The notes under the pieces were generated by a model that did no database searches, was not told the origin of the DNA, and was given only the letters and a program-made list of their open reading frames with translations. From positions 13,685,001 through 13,749,000 of the forward strand of contig NC_091695.1 in assembly GCF_041296265.1 (NCBI RefSeq): DNA of 64,000 bases, written 5' to 3'. Of this stretch, positions 22,559 through 35,099 are shown in pieces; position 1 is the first letter of the stretch; the number at the start of each line of letters is the position of its first letter. The stretch is from Equus caballus (Eukaryota; Chordata; Mammalia; Perissodactyla; Equidae). Made by a program: the position numbers and the translations under genes.

Positions 22559-23491
22559 ATGCAGCTGTGTAATAATGTGACCGAGTTCATTATGCTTGGT
22601 TTGGCACAGGATCCTGTTAGGAAGAAACTAGTGTTTGTCACTTTCTTGCTTTTCTATTTGGGGACACTTCTGGGTAACTTTCTGATTATTACTACCATCA
22701 AGACCAGCCGGGCACTTGGAACTCCAATGTACTTCTTCCTTTTCCACTTATCCTTATCTGATACCTGCTATTCTACTTCCGTAGCCCCTAGAATGATTGT
22801 GGATGCCCTTTTGAAGAAGACCACTATCTCTTTCAGTGAGTGCATAATCCAAGTCTTTTCATTTCATTTCTTTGGCTGCCTGGAGATCTTCATCCTAATC
22901 CTCATGGCCCTTGACCGCTATGTGGCTATCTGTAAGCCCCTGCACTACATGACCATCATGAGCCGACAGGTTTGTGGTGCACTGGTGTTTGTGGCCTGGG
23001 TGGGATCCTGTGTGCATTCTTTAGCTCAGGTTTTTCTGGCCTTGAGTTTACCTTTCTGTGGTCCCAATGTGATTGATCACTATTTCTGTGACTTGCAGCC
23101 TTTGTTGAAACTTGCCTGTACGGACACCTACATGGTCAATCTACTCTTGGTGTCCAACAGTGGGGCCATCTGTACAGTGAGTTTTGTCGTGCTGATGTTC
23201 TCCTATGTTATCATCTTGCATTCTCTGAGAAACCACAGTGCTGAAGGGAGGAGAAAAGCCCTCTCCACCTGCGTTTCCCACATCATCGTGGTCATCTTGT
23301 TCTTTGGTCCTTGCATATTTATATACACACGCCCTGCAACCACTTTTTCCATAGATAAAATGATAGCTGTGTTTTATACACTTGGAACTCCTTTGCTCAA
23401 CCCTCTGATTTATACACTGAGGAATACAGAAGTAAAAAATGCCATGAGGATGTTATGGAGCAAGAAGTTAATCTCAGATGACAAAAGATGA
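22559..23491 (+). CDS. OR4C11: Olfactory receptor, family 4 subfamily C (OR4C11-like)
   Basis: An intact odorant GPCR of 310 residues. Seen: N6-V-T8 glycosylation site; GN at 39-40; PMYFF at 56-60; TM3 cysteine C95; DRYVAIC from 119; loop-2 cysteines C167, C177 and C187 in PFCGPNVIDHYFCD; SY in TM5 at 215-216; KALSTCVSH at 233-241; LLNPLIY at 279-285. Two deviations from the family pattern are MALDRY instead of MAYDRY (L118) and PLLNPLIY instead of PMLNPLIY. The start is supported by the glycosylation motif and by the acceptor 42 nt upstream. It resembles human OR4C11 as remembered, both in the N-terminus (LGL.QDP.R.K) and in the tail (VKNAMR.LW..K.IS). The closely related OR4C paralogues cannot be excluded without alignment. 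Confidence 0.95.
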   Translation: MQLCNNVTEFIMLGLAQDPVRKKLVFVTFLLFYLGTLLGNFLIITTIKTSRALGTPMYFFLFHLSLSDTCYSTSVAPRMIVDALLKKTTISFSECIIQVFSFHFFGCLEIFILILMALDRYVAICKPLHYMTIMSRQVCGALVFVAWVGSCVHSLAQVFLALSLPFCGPNVIDHYFCDLQPLLKLACTDTYMVNLLLVSNSGAICTVSFVVLMFSYVIILHSLRNHSAEGRRKALSTCVSHIIVVILFFGPCIFIYTRPATTFSIDKMIAVFYTLGTPLLNPLIYTLRNTEVKNAMRMLWSKKLISDDKR

Positions 23492-25270
23492 ATGCATGTT
23501 TCAAATTTTTCTTCATTGTTTGTATTCATCTCACAGTCCATAGAGTGTATTATCTTCTTATTGTGGAGTTAATATAATCCTAACCTGTGGCATAAGAATT
23601 AGTTCCTTCTGGAAAATAGGGAATGTGAACTCATACACTGGTTAGTGTTCAGTCAATCTTATGTAGAAGAAGATACAGTACTAGGTACAAACAGCCATGT
23701 AAGACATGCTGCGTTGGATGTTCCACACGGTGTTCCTGCCCCTCTTGCCTGCTTAGTATCACTTCTGGTTTTGATCTAATGTTTTCCCTTCCCTTCTTTG
23801 TGTTGACTTCTGGTATCTCTATTTATAGTTACACATCTATATGTTTATGTTCACCACCTGGCAGGTTTTCTGTCTCGATGGTGCTTTTATTAGATACTGG
23901 TCTCATAATATCTGTTCATGAAACTTCAGTTTGGTTGTTTTCCCTGACTCAGGAGAAAGCACCAGATTCATATAACTGTATAATTTTCATTTTTAAGGGA
24001 CAAGATATATAATCTAGGTAATCTCCCTTCTATATCTTGGGGTTATACTTCAAATTCTTATCATATGTCTACCTTGATCCTTCTAGAGCAGTGACAGAAC
24101 ACAGGGAGAACATTCACCCTTCTGAAGTAGTCATTTTATCTTAGGAAGGTTCTCACTGTTAAGGTGGTACTCATATTATTCTTTTTGTATACATTACTTT
24201 TTGCTCCTAAAATGATCCCTTTTAACTTCGGGGAAGTATTAAGTTTTCCTTTGAATCATACCAACTATAATAATTTGTTTATAATATTGGATTATTTTGA
24301 TTGTATCACAGATTGCCAAAATTAAGTTAGATATATTTATGTGGGTTAAAAGTTAAGAGTACATGCAGTTGATGATAGAGAGTTTGAAAATAATAACTGA
24401 TTAAACAAAGACTGTTATAATCCAGAGGAGAATTTTTAGGCTTTAAAATAGAAATAACTACATCACAGATATGAATTATTTTAGTGAGTTTTAATATAAC
24501 CCAGAAAATAGAGTAATTTAAGAAAGACTGAGATATTTGAATGCAAATTGTATTTATGCAATGGAGATAAATATCACCTTTCATCACCATCCATCAACAC
24601 CATGGTCTATAATTACGTGTTCACTAGGAATCTTTCTGGTTTCAGTTTGTTATTTTGCTTGTATTTTTAACCATAAAGCAATTCAATATGATAATTTTTG
24701 TTTATTTGGAACTTCTATTTCTAAATTACTAAATTATATTAAAATTACTAAATTTGTATTAATTTCATTGTACCAACAACTTTAAAATTGCTTTAGCTTG
24801 AGAAAAAGCTCATTTGATTCTCCATGTAAGAGTGGAAACCTGCAAATTCCGCCATGAACTCTAGTGACATATGTACATTGCTTCTTTTCAGATTCTGTGA
24901 TTTTCATGGCTAATCCCTCTCAAGAAGTTTATCACTGATCACAACTGCTACACTTTGTTTCTGTTCTTGTAAGGTTTGCACCTTAGCAGATTCCAGTTGG
25001 CAGAGTTTTAATTGAAGTTGTCTTCTATTTTAAGATAAGGGGAATATGAAAAGAGGTGTACATTAGATATAACTTAGGTACCGCCCCAGTTACACTCTAT
25101 GTAATATGTCTTCCAGGCATTGTTTTAACATAGAGCTTCCATGTCACTTGTCACCACATATCCTGCAGAGATTATGCTTTAATTTTAGTCTAGGGTTTTA
25201 TAATAAAGGTAATAGAACTGCAAAGATGACTGAATGTGCAACCTCACCAGGATGTTTTTGTTGAAGTGTG
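23492..25270. other. 3' flank of the OR4C11-like gene and intergenic DNA
   Basis: No gene recognised. The first forward AATAAA that I noticed downstream is at 25202-25207, too far away to be assigned confidently as the gene's polyadenylation signal. Confidence 0.35.
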
Positions 25271-25274
25271 TGTA

Positions 25275-25662
25275 TATGTATACACAGTGGAATATTACTG
25301 TGCGATATACAGATGAAATAATGCCATTTAATTTACACAAGATGGATGGAACTTGAGGGTATTATGCTAAGCAAAATAAGTCAGAGAAAGATACATACTG
25401 TATGATTTCATTCACATGTGTAAGATAAACAAATATACACACAGATAAGGAGAACAGACTGGTAGTTACTAGAAGAGAAGGGAGTTAGGGGAGGCAAAAG
25501 AGAGTAAAAGGGCACGTATGTATGGTGACTGTTGGAAACTAGCCTTTTTATGGTGAACATAATGCAGTCTATAGAGAAGTCAAAAATTGATGATGTATAC
25601 CTGAAATTTTCATAATGTTAAAAGCTGACGTAACCTCACTAAGACAATTTTAGGAAACGAAA
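25275..25662 (+). repeat. L1 3' end
   Basis: Forward L1: 'GATGGATGGAACTTGAGGGT', 'ATTATGCTAAGCAAAATAAG', 'GTCAGAGAAAGATACATACT', then the 3' UTR words 'GGTGAACATAATGCAGTCTA' and 'GATGATGTATACCTGAAATT'. 5'-truncated copy of about 390 bases. Confidence 0.88.
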
Positions 25663-25667
25663 CAGAA

Positions 25668-26035
25668 CAAAATAGGTCTTTACAGAGGTAATCAAGTTAA
25701 AATGATGTCTTTATGGGGAGCCCATGTTATCCAACATGGTTGGTGTCCTTGTAAAAATGGAAAATTGGACACATACAGACACAGGGAGAATGCCAGATGA
25801 AGATGAGGGCAGAGATTGGTGTGATACATCTACATACCAAAGAATGTCAAAAATTGTCAGTAAATTACCAAAAGCTAGGAACAGATTATCCTCATAGCTC
25901 TCAGAAGTAATTAACCTTTCCAACTCCTTGATCTCAAAATTTCAGCCTCCAGAACTGTAAGACAATACATTTCTGCTGTTTAAGCCACCCAGTTTGCTGT
26001 ACTTTGTTATAGCAGTGCTAGGAAGCTAGTACTGA
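25668..26035 (+). mobile_element. MLT1-type LTR (ERVL-MaLR), solo fragment
   Basis: The right part of an old MaLR LTR: 'GTAATCAAGTTAAAATGATG', 'TTGGTGTCCTTGTAAAAATG', 'CAGCCTCCAGAACTGTAAGA', 'TTAAGCCACCCAGTTTGC', ending near '..CTAGGAAGCTAGTACTGATA'. Ancient, predating placental radiation or close to it. No internal region is attached. Confidence 0.7.
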
Positions 26036-26090
26036 TATTCTGATTAAAACAACTAGATCTGACTCTTTAAGGCATATACAGAATGGTAGC

Positions 26091-26623
26091 TGTATTGGTT
26101 TTCTATTGCTGCTGTAAAAAATTAGCATCAACCTGGTGACTTAACACAACACAGATTTATTATCTTATAGATCTGTAGGTCAGAAGCCCAGCATGGTTCC
26201 CACAGGGCTAAAATCCAGATGTCAGCAGGGTTTTGTTCCTTTCTGGGACAAAAGGGGAGACACCACTTCCTTGGTTTGCCTTCTTCTAGAGGCTGCACAC
26301 ATTCCTTGGCTTTCGGCCTCTCAACTCCATCTTCAGTGTAATAAACGTTGCATCTATTTGACTATTCTTTCATTGTCACATCTCCCTCTGACTCTCTTTT
26401 CTGCCCTCCTCTTCTGCTTTTAAGAACTCTTATGGTTCACTGGGCCCACCTGGATATTCCAGGATAATCTCCCTGTTTCAAGGTCAGTTTATTAAGAACA
26501 TTAATTCAATCTGTAATCTTAATGCCATTTGCCATGTAAACATATTTTCATAGGTTCATATTTTCATAGGTTCCAAGGATTAGAATGTAGACATCTTTAG
26601 GGACTATTATTTGGCCTACCACA
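26091..26623 (-). mobile_element. MLT1-type LTR (ERVL-MaLR), solo, near full length
   Basis: Reverse LTR of about 530 bases bounded by TGTATTGG.. on the left and ..GGCCTACCACA on the right. 'GGCTAAAATCCAGATGTCAG', 'CCAGGATAATCTCCCTGTTT' and 'TTTAGGGACTATTATTTGGC' are in family order. Ancient fossil, oriented opposite to the LTR just before it. Confidence 0.8.
26541..26572. repeat. 16-bp perfect tandem duplication
   Basis: CATATTTTCATAGGTT occurs twice head-to-tail (26541-26556 and 26557-26572) inside the MLT1 LTR. A private duplication after insertion. Confidence 0.95.
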
Positions 26624-26629
26624 ATAAAA

Positions 26630-27850
26630 CTCAGTAAATCTAAGGCCAGAGAACCCAGAAGCTTACTGTTTTATGGGAGGGTCCAGAAGACACTCGCTTC
26701 ACCAACACAATAAGCTTGTACTGGTAAGGGAAGTACAAATGTACTTGAGAAGCTTCATGGTTTTAATAGATGAAGATGCTTCCCTAGAACTTTGCTGTTT
26801 GGTATTTTTGGAAATGGTGGGATTCTAGAACAGCATTAAGTAGCAGTTAATAACTTCGATATTACAGTTAATAACTATAAAGTGGATGCAATTATCATAA
26901 TGATGGCAAAACACGAGAGCAATAAGGTGCCTTTTCTTGTAGGGCTCTGTGACAATGACAAATACATCATGGTGTTGTCAGGGGCTATTCCTTAGTCCTA
27001 GTGCCCAAGAATCCTCTTACTACCTCCCATATCAAGTGCTCTTCTTTATCTCATCCATTATGTTCATGTTAGATCTTCATCTTCCATTAAGCCCTCCATC
27101 TCCCTTTCCCATTCCCTCAGTCCATTTAGACTCAAGGAAAAGAAAATTTGACTATAAACAGGCATAATCATATTCATACTTAGGCAGATATCGTTGAAGT
27201 CTTTTTGTTTTCTTTTTCTTTTGCATGAGCTGAAAGGGGAAAAAATAAGTTCAAGTTAACAATGATAGAAAAGAGAAGAAGAGAAATGGACATAAAACAA
27301 GTTTATTTTCTTATGTGACCTTCCCACATCAGTGTGGTATTCTAGAATTCTAATAGTCTCTGATCTACTCTTTTTATATCTTCATTTCTTTCATTTACTT
27401 GCCATTCTGACAATTTATTGTCAGATAATATTTTAACTTACTGATAAATATAAATTTTTTTGGTTAAATCGCTTGACTTACTGTTTTAATTGTTTTTATA
27501 CCCTTGGAACCATCCAACTGTGTCTTTTATGTATATAAGAAGTGTATCTAAGATCTGTTCTTGACATGTTATCATATTTTTACCAGCACATCATGTTTGA
27601 TATACTTGAATTATTTGTGCGTGTGTGTGTGTGTACCTAGACTACAAAGGAAAAACAAATCTGTCTTCTTCTAGAAGCCCTCAGCTGTTTTAAAGAAAAA
27701 TTTAACAGAATTTCTATCACTTTTAATGCACTATTCTTTGCTATGTTTAGGTATATTGATAATAAATCTAGAAGCTAAATTAAAACTAAACTAAACTTAG
27801 GTAATAAACTAAACTTCTAGATAATAAATCTAGAAGCTAAGTAGGTATTT
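26630..27850. other. Intergenic between two LTRs
   Basis: No gene recognised. It holds a short GT microsatellite (27619-27634) and the repeat/hairpin at 27758-27840 listed separately. Confidence 0.4.
27758..27840. repeat. 21-bp direct repeat with a hairpin
   Basis: GATAATAAATCTAGAAGCTAA is present at 27758-27778 and again at 27820-27840. The second copy also forms a perfect 8-base inverted repeat CTTCTAGA / TCTAGAAG (27814-27821 and 27829-27836) around a 7-base loop. No function assigned. Confidence 0.9.
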
Positions 27851-28436
27851 TGACTGTTCTAGGTTCCTATTGCTGCATAACAAATTACCACAAAATTAAT
27901 AGCCTAAAACAACACCCATTTACTATCACCACGCTTCTTGTCTGGAGTTTGAGTGAGCTGGTTTCTGTCATTGATAAGGCAAAAACCAGGATCTACTGGG
28001 CTGGGATCTTATCTGGAATTTCTGAGAATTGATCCCAGGCTCATTCATGTTGTTGGCAGAATTCAGTCCTTTCTGATTGTAGGACTGAGTCCCCAATCTC
28101 CTGGGTGGCTGTCAGCTGGGAGTCACTCTCAGCTCCTAGAACTCCCTGCATGTGGCCCTTCTGTCTTCAAGGCCATCAATGGTGCATTTAATTCTTATTT
28201 AAATCTCTCTAATTTACTCTTATGTTACTAGCCAGGAAAAATTCTTTGTTTTTAAAGAGCTTATGGGAGTAGAGTCCGAACATATAACTCAAGGTCAACT
28301 AATTAATAACTGTAATTATATTTTTATATCCTTTTTGACATATAATTTAATATAGGTGTGATACATTATCATATTTACACTCCTAAGGAATAGAGGAGGA
28401 AATCTTTAGGGGCATTTTGGAATTATATCTACCACA
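27851..28436 (-). mobile_element. MLT1-type LTR (ERVL-MaLR), solo
   Basis: Reverse, older than the previous copy. 'CTATTGCTGCATAACAAATT', 'ACCACAAAATTAATAGCCTA' and the terminal 'ATATCTACCACA' are diagnostic of the family in reverse. Very diverged in its middle. Confidence 0.65.
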
Positions 28437-28467
28437 GTGATAACAGAGTTTTGAAAAATCATAGCTT

Positions 28468-29705
28468 AACTGGACAGCCACATGCAAAAGAATGAAAGTA
28501 GACCATTCCCTTATACCATGCACAAAAACCAACTCAAAATGGATTAAAGACTTGAATGTAAGACCTGAAACCATGAAACTTCTAGAAGAAAACATAAGCA
28601 GTAGGTTATTTGACATTGGTCTGACCAGCATATTTTCAATTCAAATGCCTCACCAGGCAAGGGAAACAAAAGAAAAAATGAACAAATGAGACTACATCAA
28701 ACTAAAAAGCTTCTGCACAGCAAAGGAAACCATAAACAAAATGAAAAGACAACCTAAAAATTGGGAGAAGATATTTGCAAACCATATATCAGATAAGGGG
28801 TTAATATCCAAAATATACAAAGGACTAATACAGCTGAAAAACAAAAAAACCCCAACAATCCAATTAGAAAATAGGCAAAAAGAACAGAGATTTCTCCAAA
28901 GAAGAAATACAGATGGCCAACAGGCATATGAAAAGATGTTCAACATCATTAGTTATCAGGGAATGCAAATCAAAGCTACAATGAGTGGTATCACCTCACT
29001 ACGGTCAGAATGGCTATAATTAACAAGACAGGAAACAACAAATGTAGGAGAGGGTGTGGAGAGAAGGGAACCCTTGTTCACTGCTGGTGGCAGTACAAAC
29101 TGGTGCAGCTGCAATGGAAAGCAGTATGGAGTATCCTCCGAAAATTAAGGATAGATCTACCATATATTCCAGCTATCCCACTGCTGGGTATTTATCCAAA
29201 GAACTTGAAAAAACAAAGGCATAAAGATACTTGCACCCCTATGTTCATTGCAGCATTATATACAATACCCAAGACATGGAAGCAACTTAGATGCCCATCA
29301 AGGGATGAATGGATAAAGAAGATGTGGTATCTATACACAATGGATTACTTCAGCCATAAGAAATGATGAAATCCGGCCATTTGTGACAAGGATAGACCTT
29401 GAGGGTATCATGCTGAGTGAAATAAGTCAGAGGGAGAAAGTCAAATTCCATATGGTCTCACTCATAGGTAGGAGATAAAAACAATGACAGACAAACATGT
29501 AGCACTGAAGATTGGATTGGCAGTTACCTTAGGGGAAGTAGGGAGGGGGAAGGGCATAAGGGGTGATTAGATTCACATGTGAGGGGATGGACTACAATTA
29601 GTTTTCAGGTGGTGAACATAATGTAATCTAAACAGAATTCAAAATATATTATGAGGCACATCTGAAAATAAACAAATAAAAAATAAATTAAAAATAAAGA
29701 AACAC
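28468..29705 (+). mobile_element. 5'-truncated L1 with target-site duplication
   Basis: The last ~1.24 kb of an L1: the ORF2 C-terminal part ('CTCAAAATGGATTAAAGACT', 'GAAACTTCTAGAAGAAAACA', 'CACAGCAAAGGAAACCATAA', 'TGCAGCATTATATACAATAC') followed by the 3' UTR and an A-rich tail at about 29660-29702. The 8-base repeat CATAGCTT flanks it (28460-28467 and 29706-29713), as expected for target-primed insertion. ORF2 is broken into short frames (for example 28741-29019 and 29010-29366), so it is dead. Moderate divergence suggests a mid-age eutherian or laurasiatherian L1. Confidence 0.9.
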
Positions 29706-29713
29706 CATAGCTT

Positions 29714-31134
29714 TATCACAAGAATCAGAGAATGTATAACTCAGTATTTCTAAAATGAGGATAGTTCTACTCTATCTATTAAATATGCTGCCTTTGCATC
29801 CTCTACCAAAATATTATCAATGATTAAATAATGATTAAATATGACTTTCCCTTAGGCGAGGGGGATTTTGTAGGAAATATAAGTGACATTTTATAGCAGT
29901 TTAAACAATCAGTGAATCCAACTAAATATATGATGGTCTTCAAATATCTTCCACAATCAATAACGAATTGTCTACACACGTAAACATGTAAATCCCATGG
30001 ATGAGGGCCTAAAGTGGGAACTGAAATTTTAGTTCCACATAGTTTTGCATCGTGAGCTATTGTCTTATTTTTCCCTTACATGTCATTTACTTCAGTCTGA
30101 AGATTGTGATCTGAATGCTTTGTCTTTTAAATATTTCAGAGTTCCCTTCACTAACTTTCCTGGAAATTGCATCAGAAAGCTTCTGAAAATAAGATTAATC
30201 TGCTACTACTACTAACAACAATATTAACTATAATAATAATGGATAATGCCTATTACTTATGTGTGATAAAATACATATTCTTATTGCATTTATAAATGAA
30301 GATTCTAGGGAGGTAAGTGTCTTACCCAAAGGCACATAGCTGGTTATAGGCACATCAGGAATTCAAACTCAGACACTGGCTTCAACAACTGAGGTGATAA
30401 ACATTAAATCACCCCTGACAAGCTCTCTATGCTGCGTCTTTCAACCATACTCTTGCTACCATTCACATGACATATACACACAAACACACTCATACATTTT
30501 AACATAAGCATTCCTCCTTGCAATGTTTCTGAAATCAAAAGCACAACAATTAAATAATTTAGGCAGTCAACAACAATTATAAGAGTAGTTCAATAAAAAT
30601 TTTTAAAAATAAATCTTTTAAAGTATATGTTGCTTTACCATCATCAAATATAATCAAAATTATGAAAATTTTCTTAGTAATTTGTTTTGTTGTTGCTATT
30701 GAAATTCTACTATGAATGGACTGTATAATTTGGAGAAAAATGTATAACATGAATCCTGTGTAATTTAAAATTTAAACATGATTTTGAAATATTCAGCACA
30801 GTATTTTACTATCTTATTTTAAATTGAAAATTCAGAAATATTTATTGAGTGTTGTACTATGTGTAAAGTGTAGCAGTGCTGTTCAAAGTCATTGTAGTGT
30901 TAGTAAGCATCTTAGCCAAGGTCAAATTCTAATATACTAGTCACTTGCTTCCTAGACTTGTCAATTTACCTCTTGTGCCTCTGTAGAAATATTAATAGTA
31001 CCATATCATTTGATCACTATGTGCATTAAAATGAAAAATCCTTTTAAAGTCCTTACCATGATTACTATCACATTGTAAGGACTGTTTTCAATTATTGCTG
31101 TTTCTCTGGCCATGATTAAAAATTAAATTATTAG
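29714..31134. other. Intergenic with MIR and L2 scraps
   Basis: A reverse MIR is visible at about 30230-30400 ('TAGGGAGGTAAGTGTCTTAC', 'CAAAGGCACATAGCTGG'). Around 30835-30880 is a short reversed L2 3' end ('ATTTATTGAGTGTTGTACTA') and around 30940-31050 a forward MIR-like piece. No gene. Confidence 0.5.
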
Positions 31135-31388
31135 AGGGGCCAGCCCAGTGGTGTAGCGGTTAAGTTCGCGTTGTCTGCTTAAGTGGTCCAGGGTTGGCAG
31201 GTTCTGATCCTAGGTGCTGGACCTATGCACCACTTATCCAGCCATGCTGTGGGAGGCATCCCACATGTAAAGTAGACGAATGCAGGCCAGATGTTAGCTC
31301 AGGGACAATCTTCCTCAGCAAAAAAAGAGGATTGGTGGTGAATGTTAGCTCAGGGCTAATCTTCCTCAAAAAATAATAATAATAATTA
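31135..31388 (+). mobile_element. ERE SINE
   Basis: Forward, full length: 'GGGGCCAGCCCAGTGGTGTA' head, two tail units ('ATGTTAGCTCAGGGACAATC' and 'ATGTTAGCTCAGGGCTAATC') and an (AAT)n tail. A CpG in 'GTTCGCG' is retained. Comparatively young. Confidence 0.93.
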
Positions 31389-33600
31389 GATAGAAGATGA
31401 GAAAGAGCAGAGCCTGATTTCATTGAGGTAATAGTCTATGGAGAAGATCAGAGAAGAATACCAATATGTAAAAATACAAACACAAAAATGGCCAAAAAAT
31501 ATTCAGACTGTCTATGAAAGGGGAATCAAATGGTCTGGCAAAGATAGGTATTAGGAGTGTAATGGAATGACCTGGGGTGTGAAATTATGTTGGAGGAAAG
31601 ACAATATAATGAGGATAAACTTTGTGGAAATGGAAACATTTAAGTTTCCCCTTTATAAGTTAAGAGAAATCTGGATACCTTCAATATTAGTAATTAATTA
31701 GCTTCGGTAATAGAAGCAGATGAAGACTCTTAATAAATATAATGAATGCAACAGGGTTTATTTTCTATATAGAAAGTAATAAGGCTACTTTTAAAATTTG
31801 TCATTGACCATAAAACCTACTTTTGATATTTAACAACATATATTTGAAGCGATCTAAAATAATATATTTAAAAAGGCACAATTGAAAAGCCAAAGCAATA
31901 GCAAATTAAAATCAGCAGAGTTTAGTTTTACTTGCTTTGTCCAAGAATTACCATAGGGACTGACATTGGGATCGCAGCACCAAGGTACCTGCAGCGCCTT
32001 GAAATACTCCTGAGTTTCAGTGCAGCTTCTCTAAGAGTCACCGACTCCTGAGTGTGAAGGGACTTTGTCTTTGCTGCTCACTATTGCATCAGAGGGAAAA
32101 GAGACAAGAGAGAAAGGCCAAATGAGTTTGACATTTTCCCTGCAGTTTTGTGATATAATTCTCATTCTCATTTTGAGTATGCATAAAGCTAGTTTTTAAG
32201 ATGTACTTATTTTAAGTATATTTTAAAAGCTAGATACGAAGAATGAGACTTTTTTCATTGTGTTTTTTCCCCTAAAAGATTTCCGTATTATTTTTGTTTG
32301 CAATAGAGATTTGTTTTTCATTTGTTCTCATGAGTTCAAGAAGACAAAGATATCCTTTCAAATACTGATTGGAATTGGCTGATACTAAATATGTGAGTTG
32401 GTTTTTTGTTTCCTTTTTCTTTCTTTCTTTTTTTTTATTTTGCATGCCTGAGTCTATGTGAAGTCATCTCTGAATAGCTATAGAATCATCTATCCTTGTT
32501 TGCTTATTATTTAAGGGAATTATTTTTTCCATGAATATGTATTATAAAAATATATCTGCTTTGTAACTATTTCTTTTATAACCTTGAATGTTTTATAATT
32601 CATGTCACAAATTGGCATTATAAGTGTTTACAAAACAACTTCAGGAGGTTTGTTCTAATAGAAAACCGACAATGGGAATGCTCTCTTGAAATCCTGTTCC
32701 TAACATGGGACTGTTTGATGCTGAGACAGAAGGTTAAGGGAATATTTTGTACTCTACTTAGGATAGAAAAACATTGATAAAAAACCATGAAAGTCTGAAA
32801 AAGATAAAATAATTGAGTAAGACAAGTAGTAAGCAGAATGAAGACAGTCAGAAAATTATGGAATTGATAACATCATTTTGATTAATTACTTGATAAATCA
32901 TTTGATTTAGAAAATTAGTTCTTTGCACCTGGAAGAATTCATGAAAACTATAATTCCTCATTGTCTTAAGAAGAAATAAGTACCCATAGAATTGAGGGAC
33001 TTTTTCACAAATCACATAATTAGGGAGTGTCCAATAAGGACCAAAACCTCTGCTTCTTGCCTCACTGTGTCATAGGTCTATAATACTTTGCAAAACTCCC
33101 TGATATTTGAACTGGATAGGGTAGTATAGAAGGAAATTTCAGTGATCACAATTGGAGAACTTCAAATTACATAATTAATGACTATTTCTTTAACAAAGGT
33201 AAATCAGACATGTATTATTAAAATTGAAAAAAAAACTGCAGAGAACTACAAAATAACCTAAGTAAAAGATTGGGGAAAATAATTATTTTCTTGAAAGATT
33301 TGATTCAATTATTCTTAGAGCGATGATCTTTTCTAGTGCACTATAGGCCTTCATAAATGAATTTTTGCCTTGATTTCAGTTCTCTCATCTGTGAAGTGGG
33401 AAATCCCATTACCTACCCCATGTCCTGGTAGTAGTCTGGGATTTTCAGCAGTGTTGTCAAAATATTTTATAACTTTGGAATTTGTTCAGTGATATGTTAA
33501 ACTCACTGGAGAAAATCTATTCTCTGAACTCCTCTTGTCTTAGAAATGGTGAAACATTCATAGAATATCAATCCTTTTTCAATTAATAATTAAGGAGTCA
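31389..33600. other. Intergenic, no gene recognised
   Basis: AT-rich. A slightly GC-rich patch at 31965-32060 ('CACCAAGGTACCTGCAGCGC') is unassigned. No coding support. Confidence 0.35.
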
Positions 33601-33639
33601 ATATTTACCTAATTCTTACAATGTATTAGATGCACATAT

Positions 33640-33830
33640 CTGTACCTAAATGTTTTATATGGATATTTTATTTTAATTCTCAGAAGAATCCTGTGTGGTA
33701 GGTACTATTATCATCACTGCTTTACACATTAAAAAAAAAAGGCTCAGTGTAAGTAACTTGATTAGATTAGGCAAGAGTTAACTAGTGGACCATATATTGG
33801 AGTCCACTTACTGAAACTCAAGCACTCTCA
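33640..33830 (-). repeat. MIR SINE
   Basis: Reverse MIR: 'TGTGTGGTAGGTACTATTAT', 'CATCACTGCTTTACACATT', 'AGGCTCAGTGTAAGTAACTT'. Confidence 0.7.
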
Positions 33831-33880
33831 CCCACCATTTATAGCTTGTCTCATTCAAAGATGCAGTTGACAATTTTATT

Positions 33881-34137
33881 CTATTTATTTATTTATTTAT
33901 TTTGAGTAAGATTATCCCCAAGCTAACTTTTGCTGCCGATCCTCCCCTTTTTTACTGAGGAAGACTGGCCCTGAGCTAACATCTGTGCCCATCTTCCTCT
34001 ACTTTATATGTGGGATGCCTACAACAGCATGGCTTAAAAAGTCTTTTGTGGGTCCGCACCTGAGCTCAGACATGGTGAACCCCAGGCTGTCGAAGGAGAA
34101 TGTGCGAACTTTATTGCTGCATCACTACACCAGCCTC
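33881..34137 (-). mobile_element. ERE SINE with perfect 13-bp target-site duplication
   Basis: Reverse copy with an (ATTT)n tail at its left end and a slightly decayed head at its right. TGACAATTTTATT flanks it exactly (33868-33880 and 34138-34150), proving an L1-type target-primed insertion into single-copy DNA. Confidence 0.95.
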
Positions 34138-34150
34138 TGACAATTTTATT

Positions 34151-35095
34151 TTGAGAATTGGAGATTAGTCAGTCTCATTTCCTAAGAAACATTTTCTGTG
34201 AGACTACAGAAACCAAGATGACCATGAAAATCAGGGGTTGATATTTTTCCCTGTTTTAAGGCAGGATGAACATTGTGTCCTGACTATCCCATTTGGATGC
34301 TGTCCAGTCTAGATTTTCTTAGTGAACTTGTTGCAGCAGAGATGAGGATTTTAGACCGAAGTTTTAACGATGACAGCGTTTCTATTGTGTCCACACATAT
34401 CAGAGGCTGTTATCCCTTCATGTAGCAGACCAAGATTATTCAAATTTCGTTGAAAATTTATTGTTTCTTTCTATTCAAACTATAATAAGAGCCAGTATTA
34501 GTTTAGCAAAATTAGGAACCACGAAAAACAGTAAATTATATATGTGAGTCTTTAATAATAACAGCTATTAGATTTAGCAGATGATCTTGGAATTTCTTTA
34601 AATCCTATCAGAATTATAAAAGTGTAACTATTTTTAATGATGATATAAAAGCCAAATCCAGAGATAGGTGTAAAGAAAGCGTGCAGATATTGGTATAAAT
34701 ATAGATGCAGATATAGATGTTTTCTATTTCCTTATGTCAAATATCTCTTCCTGGAGGAGTGGGGGGTAAGAAAGGATGTGTCTAATTATATTTATATCTT
34801 TTACGACAATTGACAGCATATAATGCTTGGATAATAGCATCTATGTCTACATTTATTAAAGAAATAGAGGCACCATTGTGGTAAGTTATATGAGTTTACT
34901 GAATTGCAATAAAGGATTATGATTCATATTTTGTTTTAATTCCATTCATTATTATATTCTTCTCAAATCATATTACAAAATAATGTTTTAAAATTAACTT
35001 TGTTTACAGAATACTGAAATAATTGCTTTGATAGGGAAATCATAATATTGTATAACACTAAAATCCCCTCTGACCATTACCATTTTTGTTTGTAA
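34151..35095. other. Intergenic, no gene recognised
   Basis: AT-rich, featureless to my reading. Confidence 0.35.
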
Positions 35096-35099
35096 CAAG

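Noticed and set aside
28741-29366. Frames of 92 and 118 codons that look like protein
   Set aside because: They are pieces of L1 ORF2 in a 5'-truncated dead copy, not a host gene.
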